From Burkholderiales bacterium (lineage in GTDB: Bacteria; Pseudomonadota; Gammaproteobacteria; Burkholderiales; Burkholderiaceae_F): a stretch of 18,688 nucleotides of DNA. Shown here one piece after another: positions 1-8,010 of the stretch (its first letter is position 1; every line of letters starts with the position of its first letter). The position numbers and the translations under genes were made by a program. The DNA is taken from assembly GCA_021298875.1 (NCBI GenBank), contig JAJTHJ010000046.1, positions 1 to 18,688 of the forward strand, read 5' to 3'. The notes beneath the pieces are model-generated. The model made no database searches. It was given only the letters and a program-made list of their open reading frames with translations, and was not told the DNA's origin.

Positions 1-246
1 GTCGAAACGGCCGGACTCCTTGGGCAAATCCGCCGGGGCGAGGTTGACCGTGATCCGCCGCGCCGGAAACTCGAAACCGCAGTTCTGCAACGCTGCGCGC
101 ACCCGCTCGCGCGACTCTTTGACCTCAGCCTCGGGCAGACCGACCAGGGTAAACGAGGGCAGCCCACCGGCCAGATGCACCTCGACCGCCACTGGCGGTG
201 CCGTCATGCCAGCCAGCGCACGCGAGCGAACCACGGCAAGCGACAT
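1..246 (-). CDS. comM: ComM/YifB-family Mg-chelatase-like AAA+ ATPase, N-terminal fragment (cut by window start)
   Basis: The first 82 codons read MSLAVVRSRAL, then PPVAVEVHLAGGLPSFTLVGL and a stretch ending PADLPKESGRFD. This is the characteristic N-terminal subdomain of the ComM/YifB family, which precedes the Mg-chelatase-like AAA+ module. That module would lie outside the window, to the left. ComM is known in naturally competent bacteria as a hexameric helicase promoting branch migration during transformation; in other species the role is less clear. The ATG at 246-244 is chosen because it gives the family's usual start and no longer in-frame homology is visible upstream. In related betaproteobacteria, as I recall, comM directly follows ubiK. 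Here ubiK lies about 7.7 kb away on the same strand. Confidence 0.9.
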   Translation of the reverse strand, partial: MSLAVVRSRALAGMTAPPVAVEVHLAGGLPSFTLVGLPEAEVKESRERVRAALQNCGFEFPARRITVNLAPADLPKESGRFD

Positions 247-400
247 GGGCGACCCCGGCAATGCGCTCTAGAGCGGCAGACGCGGAGGATTCTACGCAGC
301 GGGCCGGCAGGAACGCCGGCTGGCCTGCTGCGCCCACGACCCGTCAGGCACAGGCAGGCACGCCTCTGCCACAATGCTCGTTTTTGCTTAGCGCCAACGC
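247..400. promoter_or_regulatory. Divergent intergenic region, comM / membrane-anchored protein
   Basis: This 154-base gap separates the outward-facing comM and the gene at 401, so it should carry both promoters. The only motif I can point to is CACAAT at 370-375, a -10-like hexamer 25 bases before the ATG at 401, with no convincing -35 box. No ribosome binding site is evident before 401. No repeat or operator stands out. Confidence 0.3.
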
Positions 401-1267
401 ATGGACACGGATTTGCCGATCCTCGACGCCGCGGGCCTGTCTCTGCTGGTCCTGATCGGGCTGTGGATCGTCGTGCGTCGGCGCAAAGCCGGAAAAGACG
501 CGTCGCAGTTGTCGCCAAGGGATCGCGCAACCCGTCCGCGCGCGTCGGCAACGGCGACGCCTCGCGCGCGCACGACGACCGCGGCGGCCGCACCGGCGAC
601 GGACTTCGGCCCCACTGCACCGGTCGGCCGAGGCGGCATCGAAGTCGACGAGATGACGGAAGTGGTCGATCTCGAGGCCCTGCTGTCGAGCGTTCCACCC
701 CGTGTCGTCGCCCAAACGCGCGATGTGCTCGACGCACCGACCAACATCTACACCGGGCCGGCAGCGGCGCCGCTCAGCGGGCCAGTCACCGTACCTACAT
801 TGCCGCCGCTGCGCGCATCGGCATCCAAGGCGGCCACGCCTCGTCCGACGCTGCCCGATCTTTTGGCCGGCGCGTCGCTACGCGATCTGGCGCTGGCCTG
901 GTACGAGGCGCGCGGCTATCGCGCCTCGGCGGTGTCGCCCGCCCTGGCGCCGGTGACCTGCGTGCTACGTCACCGCGAGGACCCGCGTCGCGTCTACGCC
1001 GTCATCGAGTCGCCCCGGCAGACGCTGGATGGCGCGCTGATCGATGAATGGCTGGTGCGCGCGCGGGCGGTCGGCGTCAGCCGCGTGCTCGTGCTGACCG
1101 AGGCGGACATCGATCCGCAGGCCGACGCACGCAAGGGAGCGCGAGTGCTGAATCGCGCGCGCCTGGAGGCCGAGTTGGGCCGTCTCGACCCCCGCATCGC
1201 CGCCCGCATCATCGGCGCCGTGCGCACACGCGCGTCGCGCCAGACGCAGATCGCCGCAGCCGGCTGA
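401..1267 (+). CDS. Membrane-anchored protein of unknown function with a degenerate Mrr/restriction-endonuclease-like C-terminal domain
   Basis: I do not recognise a named family for this 288-residue protein. It has a short N-terminal hydrophobic segment (about residues 11-25) followed by RRRKAGK, which predicts an anchor with a cytoplasmic C-terminus. A low-complexity Ala/Thr/Pro/Arg linker spans about 35-150. Residues about 155-262 form a compact alpha/beta domain: a helix with LRDLALAWYEARGY, strands around VTCVLRH and RVYAVIESP, a helix DEWLVRARAVGV, the strand RVLVLTEA, and a final LNRARLEAEL. That order resembles Mrr-like restriction-endonuclease folds. The catalytic D...ExK pattern is not evident (AVIESPR where a Q-x-K motif would be expected), so nuclease activity is doubtful. 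The gene converges on hslU with only 20 bases between stops. Expression and coding look real from codon use; function is unassigned. Confidence 0.75.
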   Translation: MDTDLPILDAAGLSLLVLIGLWIVVRRRKAGKDASQLSPRDRATRPRASATATPRARTTTAAAAPATDFGPTAPVGRGGIEVDEMTEVVDLEALLSSVPPRVVAQTRDVLDAPTNIYTGPAAAPLSGPVTVPTLPPLRASASKAATPRPTLPDLLAGASLRDLALAWYEARGYRASAVSPALAPVTCVLRHREDPRRVYAVIESPRQTLDGALIDEWLVRARAVGVSRVLVLTEADIDPQADARKGARVLNRARLEAELGRLDPRIAARIIGAVRTRASRQTQIAAAG

Positions 1268-1287
1268 ACGGTCGGCGCCGCCGCCAG

Positions 1288-2616
1288 TCAGAGGACGCAG
1301 CGCGCGAGGTCTTCGTTGCGGGCGAGTTCGGCCAGGCGCGCATCGACATAGGCGGCATCGACGACGAGCTGCGTCGGCGCGCCGCTGCCGGCGTCGAAGG
1401 CGATCTGCTCCAGCAGCTTTTCCATCACCGTGTACAGCCGCCGCGCGCCGATGTTCTCGGTCTTCTCGTTGACGGCGAAGGCGATTTGCGCGAGCCGCGT
1501 CACGCCTTCTGGCGTGAACCGCAGCGTCACTCCGTCGGTGGCGAGCAGCGCTTCGTACTGGCGCGTCAGGCAGGCATCGGTGGCCGTCAGGATGCGCTCG
1601 AAGTCCTGCACCGACAACGACTCCAGCTCGACGCGGATCGGAAAGCGCCCCTGCAGCTCCGGGATCAGGTCGCTCGGCTTGGCGTAGTGAAACGCGCCGC
1701 TGGCGATGAACAAAATGTGGTCGGTCTTGACCATCCCGTACTTGGTGTTGACGCTGGTGCCTTCGACGAGCGGCAGCAGATCGCGCTGCACCCCCTGGCG
1801 CGAGACGTCGGCGCCCTGCACTTCGGAGCGGGCGGCGATCTTGTCGATCTCGTCGAGGAAGACGATGCCGTTGTGCTCGACGTTGGCGAGCGCCGCGCTC
1901 TTCAACTCCTCTTCGTTGACGCGGCGCGCGGCTTCTTCGTCGACGAGCAGCTTGAACGCTTCGCGCACCTTGAGCTTGCGCAGGCGCCGCCGCTCGCGGC
2001 CGAGGTTGGCGAACATCGACTGCACCTGCTGCGTCAACTCCTCCATCCCGGGCGGGGCCAGCACTTCCATCTGCGCCGGCGTGGCGGCGAGTTCGAGCTC
2101 GATCTCGTGCTCGTCCAACTGCCCTTCGCGTAGCCGCTTGCGGAACTTCTGCCGTGTCTCGGACGACGGCGCCGGCTGAGTTTCGACGAAGCCCGCTTCG
2201 CGCGGGGCCGGCCCGACCAGCACATCGAGGATGCGGTCTTCGGCCGCGTCCTCGGCCTGGGCGCGCACCTTCTTCATCTCCGCCTCGCGCGCCTGCTTGA
2301 CGGCTACGTCGACGAGGTCGCGCACGATCGTGTCCACGTCGCGGCCGACATAACCCACCTCGGTGAACTTGGTCGCCTCGACCTTGACGAAAGGCGCGTC
2401 GGCCAGCCGCGCCAGCCGGCGCGCGATCTCGGTCTTGCCCACGCCCGTGGGGCCGATCATCAGGATGTTCTTCGGCGTGATCTCGGTTTGCAGCGGCTCA
2501 CCTACCTGCCGCCGCCGCCAGCGATTGCGCAGCGCCACCGCCACCGCCCGCTTGGCCCGGGCCTGGCCGACGATGTGTTTGTCCAGTTCGGAGACGATTT
2601 CGCGGGGGGTCATCAT
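1288..2616 (-). CDS. hslU: ATP-dependent protease ATPase subunit HslU (ClpY)
   Basis: HslU is the AAA+ unfoldase of the HslUV (ClpYQ) cytoplasmic protease. The 442-residue protein begins MMTPREIVSELDKHIVGQ, as in the family. Walker A GPTGVGKT is at 55-62, the GYVG pore loop at 88-91, the inserted I domain at about 110-240, Walker B IVFLDEID at 251-258, and QGRFPIRVEL carries the sensor/arginine-finger region. The C-terminus LARCVL matches the tail that inserts into HslV. A longer in-frame reading to 2676 adds 20 residues translated from the repeat-rich gap, so I reject it. ATG codons at 2616 and 2613 are adjacent and cannot be separated by inspection. No Shine-Dalgarno sequence precedes either, since the bases just upstream read TTCCTCCC. 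That may mean coupling to hslV translation, 70 bases upstream. Confidence 0.97.
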   Translation of the reverse strand: MMTPREIVSELDKHIVGQARAKRAVAVALRNRWRRRQVGEPLQTEITPKNILMIGPTGVGKTEIARRLARLADAPFVKVEATKFTEVGYVGRDVDTIVRDLVDVAVKQAREAEMKKVRAQAEDAAEDRILDVLVGPAPREAGFVETQPAPSSETRQKFRKRLREGQLDEHEIELELAATPAQMEVLAPPGMEELTQQVQSMFANLGRERRRLRKLKVREAFKLLVDEEAARRVNEEELKSAALANVEHNGIVFLDEIDKIAARSEVQGADVSRQGVQRDLLPLVEGTSVNTKYGMVKTDHILFIASGAFHYAKPSDLIPELQGRFPIRVELESLSVQDFERILTATDACLTRQYEALLATDGVTLRFTPEGVTRLAQIAFAVNEKTENIGARRLYTVMEKLLEQIAFDAGSGAPTQLVVDAAYVDARLAELARNEDLARCVL

Positions 2617-2625
2617 GGGAGGAAG

Positions 2626-2690
2626 GTGAAACGTGAAAGGTGAAATGTGCGGCGGCGATGATGCTCGTCGTCTCACATTTCACATTTCAC
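2626..2690. repeat. Inverted pair of GTGAAAN heptamer arrays between hslV and hslU
   Basis: On the plus strand, 2626-2649 reads GTGAAAC, GTGAAAG, GTGAAAT, GTG. On the minus strand, 2690-2673 reads GTGAAAT, GTGAAAT, GTGA. The two 17-base arms 2633-2649 and 2674-2690 pair with a single mismatch around a 24-base loop, so the hslV-hslU transcript can form a long hairpin. The right arm includes the hslV stop codon (2689-2687). There is no U-tract, so this is not a standard terminator. It may stabilise the mRNA or tune hslU expression (inference). Confidence 0.8.
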
Positions 2691-3223
2691 TCGATGGTTT
2701 CGATCGTATGCGACTGGTTGGTGTAGATGCACAGGTCGCCGGCGATGACCAGCGCCTGCTTGACCACCGCCGCGGGGGCGAGCTCGGTATGGACGAGCAG
2801 CGCGCGCGCCGCCGCCTGCGCGTACGGGCCGCCGGAGCCGATGGCGATCAGGCCGCCCTCGGGTTCGAGCAAGTCGCCGTTGCCGGTGATGATGAGCGAG
2901 GTTTCGCGGTCGGCGACCGCCAGCATTGCCTCCAGCCGGCGCAGGATGCGGTCGGTGCGCCAGTCCTTGGCCAGCTCGACGGCCGAGCGCAGCAGGTTGC
3001 CCTGGTGCTTTTCGAGTTTGGCTTCGAAGCGCTCGAACAGGGTGAAGGCGTCCGCCGTGGCGCCGGCGAACCCGGCCAGGATGCGGTCGTGATACAGCCG
3101 CCGCACCTTGCGCGCGCTGTGCTTGACGACGATGTTGCCTAGGGTGACCTGGCCGTCGCCGCCCATCGCCACCTGCGGCCCGCGGCGGGCGGAAAGGATG
3201 GTGGTGCCGTGAAAGCTATCCAT
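2687..3223 (-). CDS. hslV: ATP-dependent protease peptidase subunit HslV (ClpQ)
   Basis: HslV is the proteasome-beta-like threonine peptidase that forms the dodecameric core for HslU. The 178-residue product starts MDSFHGTTILSARR. The TT pair at residues 7-8 aligns with the mature N-terminus of E. coli HslV, so Thr7 should be the nucleophile, and MDSFHG looks like a short propeptide, common in betaproteobacteria but absent in E. coli. Diagnostic blocks include GGDGQVTLGN, KVRRLYHDRILAGFAGATADAF, AVELAKDWRTDR, SLIITGNGD, IAIGSGGPYAQAAARAL and DLCIYTN. Length is normal. It precedes hslU on the same strand, separated by the heptamer hairpin, and follows the STAS-domain gene by 97 bases. Confidence 0.97.
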   Translation of the reverse strand: MDSFHGTTILSARRGPQVAMGGDGQVTLGNIVVKHSARKVRRLYHDRILAGFAGATADAFTLFERFEAKLEKHQGNLLRSAVELAKDWRTDRILRRLEAMLAVADRETSLIITGNGDLLEPEGGLIAIGSGGPYAQAAARALLVHTELAPAAVVKQALVIAGDLCIYTNQSHTIETIE

Positions 3224-3304
3224 CGGTCGAATCTCGCGTCGCCGTCGCCGTCTTCAAGGGCGCGGCGGCGTGCCGGCCAACGCATAGCCGCGGCGCGCGC
3301 AACT

Positions 3305-3330
3305 GCGCCGCCCGGCCCCGCTAGCGGCGC
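3305..3330. other. GC-rich hairpin at the end of the STAS-domain gene
   Basis: GCGCCGC at 3305-3311 pairs with GCGGCGC at 3324-3330 across a 12-base loop that contains the TAG stop of the STAS-domain gene. It lacks a U-run, so I do not call it a terminator. It may separate that gene from hslV. Confidence 0.3.
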
Positions 3331-4754
3331 CCATGCAGTTCCGCGACTTCGCCGACCCCCAGCATATGCAGCAGCGCTGTGACCAGGGGGTTCAGATCGT
3401 TCAGCCGCGCGGTAACCCCCGACTGCTTCAATCGCACGGCGAGGCCCAGGAGCGCCGAGGCCGCCGCAAACTCGATCCGTCGCAGATGCAGACAATCGAC
3501 GGTCAGGTCTTTCCCACCGCGCGCCTGTTCTGCGAGCGCAGCGAGCCAGGGGTTGCCCTCGCCGTCGATCACGCCCACCCAGTGCAACGGCCCGCTCGGT
3601 GCGGCCTCGGGCGCAGCGGGCGCGAGGACTGCAGGCGCTGCGCCGGTCCCCACGCTCAGATTTGGCGCGGCCGGCTCCCACGCCGGGGGCGACACCTCGT
3701 AGGTCAGGCAATACTCGATCGCCACGTCGTCGAAGCCGGCCGACTGGCCGGCGATGCGCAGCAGTTCGAGCCGCAGCAACCAACACGCGTCGGAGGGGTC
3801 GCGGCGGCCGCTCTGCACGGCCGCGCGCAGTGCCGCCGCCAGGGCGGGCGCACCATAGATCGTCAGGCTGTGCGGTACCCGCCGGAACGCGGCCAGCACG
3901 CGCAGCAGCAGTTCGGCCCCCGACGCGTCGATGCCTTGCACCTCGCTTGCATCGAGCGCCAGGGCGCGATGCTCGGCCGCCTGCGCCCTCAAGCGTTCCA
4001 GCACGGGCACGACGCCACCGTCGACATACGCCGGCAGGTGCACCGCGACGGCAGACCGCGCCGAAGGAGTGTCCTGCGCAACGGCCTGCCCCGGTGCGGT
4101 CAGGTAGCGGTGCCAGGCCGGCGCGTCGCGCTGAAAGCGCTTGGCGTACTGCTGCGCTGCCTGCTCGAAGGCGGCTCGATCGTCGCGCTGGTTGAGTATC
4201 TCCAGGAGCATGTGCCAGCCGGTACGCGGCGAGTCGCCGAAGGCGCTTTCGGCGATCCCTTTGCGCAGCGCCGCCTCGGCCGACGCCTCCTGGCCATGGG
4301 CGAACAGAACCGCCGCCTCGTCGATCACTGGCCCGGAGCCGAGATTGGCGATCTCGATCGCGTTGGCGCGGCCCATGAAGCTGTCGGTGTTCTCGCCCAA
4401 CTCGTCGCCGGCACGTACCGTAGCCGGGCCGCGGCGGACCGTCTCGCTGCGCGGCCCAGCACCGCTTCGCGTCGCGCGGTTGCCGGTCGTCGCCGGCCCG
4501 TCGATCGCAGCGCCCAAGTCGCGCGCCATTTCGGACTCGATCTGGTCGATCTTGGCCGACGTTTCGCGGGCCCGTGCACGTTCCGCGTCGGTGACGCTGG
4601 GCTTGCGCTCGGCACCCAACCGCGTGTTGCTCCAGGCTCCCGCCGGCGGCGAAACCTTGGTCGGCTTGCCGGCCGTGGCGGGCGAAGCCGAACTGCGCTT
4701 CGAGGTCTGCCCCGGCGTAGGCTTTGGCGCTTTCTTGAACAGAAAAAAGACCAC
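3321..4754 (-). CDS. Protein with two STAS-like domains and a central helical segment
   Basis: This 477-residue protein is probably cytoplasmic: it has no convincing signal peptide (MVFFLFKKAPKPTPG is short and basic). Residues about 10-140 are a charged, low-complexity linker. About 143-215 is helical and resembles a TPR/FimV-type segment (HGQEASAEAALRKGIAES, then RAAFEQAAQQYAKRFQRD). About 235-315 looks like a first STAS/MlaB-like fold (ALALDASEVQGIDASGAELLL, LTIYGAPALAAALR). About 390-475 is a second (DLTVDCLHLRRIEFAAASALL, VTARLNDLNPLVTALLHMLGV). STAS domains bind partners or lipids and are found in anti-sigma antagonists and Mla transport. A related protein beside hslV is, to my recollection, common in betaproteobacteria without an assigned role. 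The usual phosphorylatable D-S pair is not clear in either domain, as the first has IDASG and the second IEFAAA. Confidence 0.75.
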   Translation of the reverse strand: MVFFLFKKAPKPTPGQTSKRSSASPATAGKPTKVSPPAGAWSNTRLGAERKPSVTDAERARARETSAKIDQIESEMARDLGAAIDGPATTGNRATRSGAGPRSETVRRGPATVRAGDELGENTDSFMGRANAIEIANLGSGPVIDEAAVLFAHGQEASAEAALRKGIAESAFGDSPRTGWHMLLEILNQRDDRAAFEQAAQQYAKRFQRDAPAWHRYLTAPGQAVAQDTPSARSAVAVHLPAYVDGGVVPVLERLRAQAAEHRALALDASEVQGIDASGAELLLRVLAAFRRVPHSLTIYGAPALAAALRAAVQSGRRDPSDACWLLRLELLRIAGQSAGFDDVAIEYCLTYEVSPPAWEPAAPNLSVGTGAAPAVLAPAAPEAAPSGPLHWVGVIDGEGNPWLAALAEQARGGKDLTVDCLHLRRIEFAAASALLGLAVRLKQSGVTARLNDLNPLVTALLHMLGVGEVAELHGRR

Positions 4755-4930
4755 CGCGGTTCGCTTTCAGGGAGCTTCGGGACGCTGCCACGTCGTCGGG
4801 CGAAGGGCTGGGCCGCAAGGGAACCCTCGCCGGCAGGCCGCCGGCGCTCGACAAATCACTATACAACCGCCGCGCCCGGGCGCGGCATCGGACGCTGGCA
4901 GGGCGCGCAGCACGCGGCGGGCGCGCCCGT
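4755..4930 (-). promoter_or_regulatory. Intergenic region upstream of the STAS-domain gene, with weak -10 and an 18-bp palindrome
   Basis: The 176-base gap lies between dksA (ending at 4931) and the STAS-domain gene (starting at 4754). On the minus strand TATAGT at 4863-4858 is a plausible -10 box for the STAS-domain gene; no clear -35 accompanies it. The perfect palindrome GCCGCGCCCGGGCGCGGC at 4869-4886 lies just upstream of that box and could end dksA transcription or bind a regulator, but it has no U-tract. Nothing else is visible. Confidence 0.35.
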
Positions 4931-5842
4931 TCAATCGCCGAACAGCTTCTGCTTCAACTCGCGCCGCTGCTGCGCTTCCAGCGACAGTGTGGCGGTGGGC
5001 CGCGCCAGCAGGCGAGGGATGCCGATGGGGTCGCCTGTTTCTTCGCAGAAGCCGTACTCGCCGCTGTCGATCCGTTGCAGCGCATCCTGCACCTTTTTCA
5101 GCAGCTTGCGCTCGCGGTCGCGCGTGCGCAGTTCCAGCGCATGCTCTTCTTCGATGGTGGCGCGATCGGCCGGGTCGGGCACGACCACGGTCTCGCGCAG
5201 GTGCTCGGTCGTTTCCTCGGCGTTGGCGGTGAGGTCGCGCACCATTTGCTGCAGGCGATGCTTGAAGAAGGCGAGCTGGGCCGCGTTCATGTAGTCGGCC
5301 TCGCTCATTTGCAGCAATTCACCTTCGGTGGGCAGGCGGCGACCGTCGACGAACACCGGCTCGCCGCTGCGGCTGGCCGTGCGCGCCAACAGGTACTCGT
5401 GCGCCGCGGCCACGTCGCGCGCATTGGGCGCGGACGCGCTGCGCTCCGGCGCCAACGCGCTCGGCGCCCTGCTCGTCGGCCGCGGCGCAGGCTTCGACGG
5501 GGTCGCGGCGACTGCGGTGGCGGCCGCGGCCGTCTTGCTCGTGGGCTTGGTTCCCTTGTCCGCCGCCGTGGGCGGCGCCGCTTTGGCGGTCTTGGCCGCA
5601 GGCGTCTTCTTGTTCGCGGCGGGCACGGGCCGGGCCGGGGCAGCCTTCTTCGCCACCGCCCCTTTACCGGGCGCGGGCGCCGCTTTCTTCGCGGGCACCG
5701 GCTTCTCGAGCGGCGCCGGCTTCTTTGCCACGGCGACCTTCTTGGCTGGCGCGGGCTTCTTGGCGGCCGGCGACTTCACCCGGGTCGCGGCCTTGGTGGC
5801 CTTGGCGGCCTTGCGGGCAGCGGGCTTTGCTTTGCTTGCCAT
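4931..5842 (-). CDS. dksA: RNA polymerase-binding transcription factor DksA with H1-like N-terminal extension and cysteine-poor zinc-finger remnant
   Basis: DksA inserts a coiled coil into the RNA polymerase secondary channel and acts with ppGpp on stringent promoters. Residues about 143-303 are a full DksA: LLQMSEADYMNAAQLAFFKHRL, the coiled coil, the tip D223-P-A-D226-R-A228 (the DxxDxA motif) and a C-terminal globular part. The zinc-binding cysteines are C266, T269, S287 and A290 (C-x2-T-x17-S-x2-A), so a canonical four-Cys site is absent. This is as described for zinc-independent DksA2-type proteins. Residues 1-140 are Lys/Ala/Pro-rich repeats (AAKKPAPAKK, VAKKPA) resembling histone H1-like or AlgP tails and probably bind nucleic acid. 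The ATG at 5842 has AAGGAAG nine bases upstream. A longer frame to 6004 runs into the GTPase gene in another frame and is rejected. The GTPase lies 37 bases upstream on the same strand. Confidence 0.93.
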   Translation of the reverse strand: MASKAKPAARKAAKATKAATRVKSPAAKKPAPAKKVAVAKKPAPLEKPVPAKKAAPAPGKGAVAKKAAPARPVPAANKKTPAAKTAKAAPPTAADKGTKPTSKTAAAATAVAATPSKPAPRPTSRAPSALAPERSASAPNARDVAAAHEYLLARTASRSGEPVFVDGRRLPTEGELLQMSEADYMNAAQLAFFKHRLQQMVRDLTANAEETTEHLRETVVVPDPADRATIEEEHALELRTRDRERKLLKKVQDALQRIDSGEYGFCEETGDPIGIPRLLARPTATLSLEAQQRRELKQKLFGD

Positions 5843-5879
5843 GGTCTGTGTCTTCCTTCTTGGCTGACTCGGGGCCTGC

Positions 5880-6956
<1,077 letters not shown>

Positions 6957-6999
6957 CGGGCGTTCGCTCGCGGCGAGCCACCAGGAAAAAGGGCCGCGG

Positions 7000-7005
7000 A
7001 TTGTA
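7000..7005 (-). promoter_or_regulatory. Candidate -10 box for the GTPase-dksA unit
   Basis: On the minus strand this reads TACAAT, one mismatch from TATAAT, 43 bases before the GTPase ATG. The -35 position would fall inside the ATCGGTG heptamer array, where no TTGACA-like hexamer exists. Repeat number should not shift the -10 but would change what lies upstream of it. Confidence 0.35.
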
Positions 7006-7053
7006 TCGGTGATCGGTGATCGGTGATCGGTGATCGGTGATCGGTGATCGGCG
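7005..7053. repeat. Tandem heptamer ATCGGTG, six perfect copies and one variant
   Basis: Six contiguous ATCGGTG units occupy 7005-7046, then ATCGGCG at 7047-7053 and a partial ATCGG. The array sits between the divergent GTPase and EamA-transporter genes, abutting a -10-like box of the former. A GTG inside it opens the EamA reading frame. Unit length 7 matches the GTGAAAN arrays at 2626-2690, suggesting a genome-wide habit of heptameric simple repeats. Confidence 0.95.
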
Positions 7054-7066
7054 ATCGGGAGCGAGG

Positions 7067-7099
7067 GCAGGCGGGCGGGCACAATGCCTGCCCGCCTGC
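7067..7099. other. Hairpin around CACAAT upstream of the EamA transporter
   Basis: GCAGGCGGGCGGGC (7067-7080) pairs with GCCTGCCCGCCTGC (7086-7099) at 13 of 14 positions, leaving ACAAT as loop. The CACAAT at 7080-7085 also resembles a -10 box 27 bases before the TTG start at 7113. The dyad could be an operator or chance in G/C-rich sequence. Confidence 0.35.
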
Positions 7100-7112
7100 G
7101 CCGGACGCCGCC

Positions 7113-7988
7113 TTGACCGCCACCCCGCTGCTGTTGATCGTCTGCTCCTCGCTGTTGCACGCGGGATGGAACCTCATTGCCAAGCGGATGAGCGCGGCCG
7201 GGGGCGCACCGGCGGTGTGGGCCTATTCGCTGGTCACCGTGGCGATTTACCTGCCGGCCCTGTTGGTGATCGCGCCAGGCGAGGTCGCCGCCCTGGTGCA
7301 GGCGAACGGTACGGTGGCGCTGGCCGTACTCGCCTCGGCACTGCTGCACACCGCGTACGCCGTGTTGCTGCAACGGGGTTACCGCAGCGGCGACCTGTCG
7401 GTGGTCTATCCGGTGGCCCGCGGCGCGGCGCCGCTGCTGACGACCTGCGGGGCAGTGCTGCTGCTCGGCGAGCGGCCGGGGCCCGCCGCACTCGCCGGCG
7501 CTTTGCTGGTGGCGGCGGGCGCGTTCTGGCTCGGCGGCGGGCGGGCCATGCTCTCGGCCGCCACGCGCCGTCCGGGCGTGGGCTGGGGGCTGCTGATCGC
7601 CACCTTCATCGCCGCATACACGGTGGTCGACGCTTGGGCGGTGGCCGGGCTTGCCGTTGGTGCGCTGCTGCTGGACACCGCCGGCAATCTGCTGCGGCTG
7701 GCGATCCTGACGCCGGTCGCGCTGCGCGCACCGGCGTCGCTGCGGCTGCTGTGGACGCGCTACCGCTGGCACGTGCTCGCCATTGGTGCGATCTCGCCGC
7801 TGTCCTACATCCTGTTTCTGCTGGCGCTGAAACACGCGCCCGTGCATGCGTCCGCCCCGGCGCGTGAGCTGTCGCTGCTCTTCGGAGCGCTGCTGGGCAC
7901 GCTGGTGTTGCGCGAGGGGCGGCCGCTCGAGCGGATGAGCGGCGCGGCCCTCATCGCCGCTGGCGTGGCGCTGCTCGCACGCGGCTGA
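7113..7988 (+). CDS. EamA/DMT-superfamily inner-membrane transporter
   Basis: This is a highly hydrophobic protein of about 291 residues with roughly ten membrane segments in two five-helix halves. That is the architecture of drug/metabolite-transporter (EamA) proteins such as YdcZ/RhaT relatives. Recognisable blocks are LLHAGWNLIAKRMSA near the start, SVVYPVARGAAPLLT and the LLLGERPGPAALAGALLVAAG repeat, mirrored by ISPLSYILFLLALKHAPVHAS and LREGRPLERMSGAALIAAGVALLA at the end. The substrate cannot be predicted. I prefer TTG at 7113, because TATPLLLIVCSSLLHAGWN is the expected N-terminus. The alternative GTG at 7044 lies in the heptamer repeat and adds 23 non-hydrophobic residues. No clear Shine-Dalgarno exists for either start. 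It ends nine bases from the convergent ubiK. Confidence 0.88.
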   Translation: MTATPLLLIVCSSLLHAGWNLIAKRMSAAGGAPAVWAYSLVTVAIYLPALLVIAPGEVAALVQANGTVALAVLASALLHTAYAVLLQRGYRSGDLSVVYPVARGAAPLLTTCGAVLLLGERPGPAALAGALLVAAGAFWLGGGRAMLSAATRRPGVGWGLLIATFIAAYTVVDAWAVAGLAVGALLLDTAGNLLRLAILTPVALRAPASLRLLWTRYRWHVLAIGAISPLSYILFLLALKHAPVHASAPARELSLLFGALLGTLVLREGRPLERMSGAALIAAGVALLARG

Positions 7989-8010
7989 GCGCGCTTACTA
8001 CTTGCGCGCT
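7988..8010. terminator. Short hairpin spanning the convergent stops of the EamA gene and ubiK
   Basis: AGCGCGC (7988-7994) and GCGCGCT (8004-8010) form a perfect 7-bp stem with a 9-base loop, covering the end of both convergent genes. There is no long U-run on either strand. It is a plausible but weak bidirectional terminator. Confidence 0.35.

Noticed and set aside
6957..7110. Zur operator upstream of the GTPase gene
   Set aside because: I looked for an AT-rich GTTATA...TATAAC-type palindrome and found none by eye on either strand.
6957..7847. N-terminal extension of the GTPase frame across the EamA transporter
   Set aside because: The added segment is antisense to a clear membrane protein and includes translated heptamer repeats. 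The family start is the ATG at 6956.
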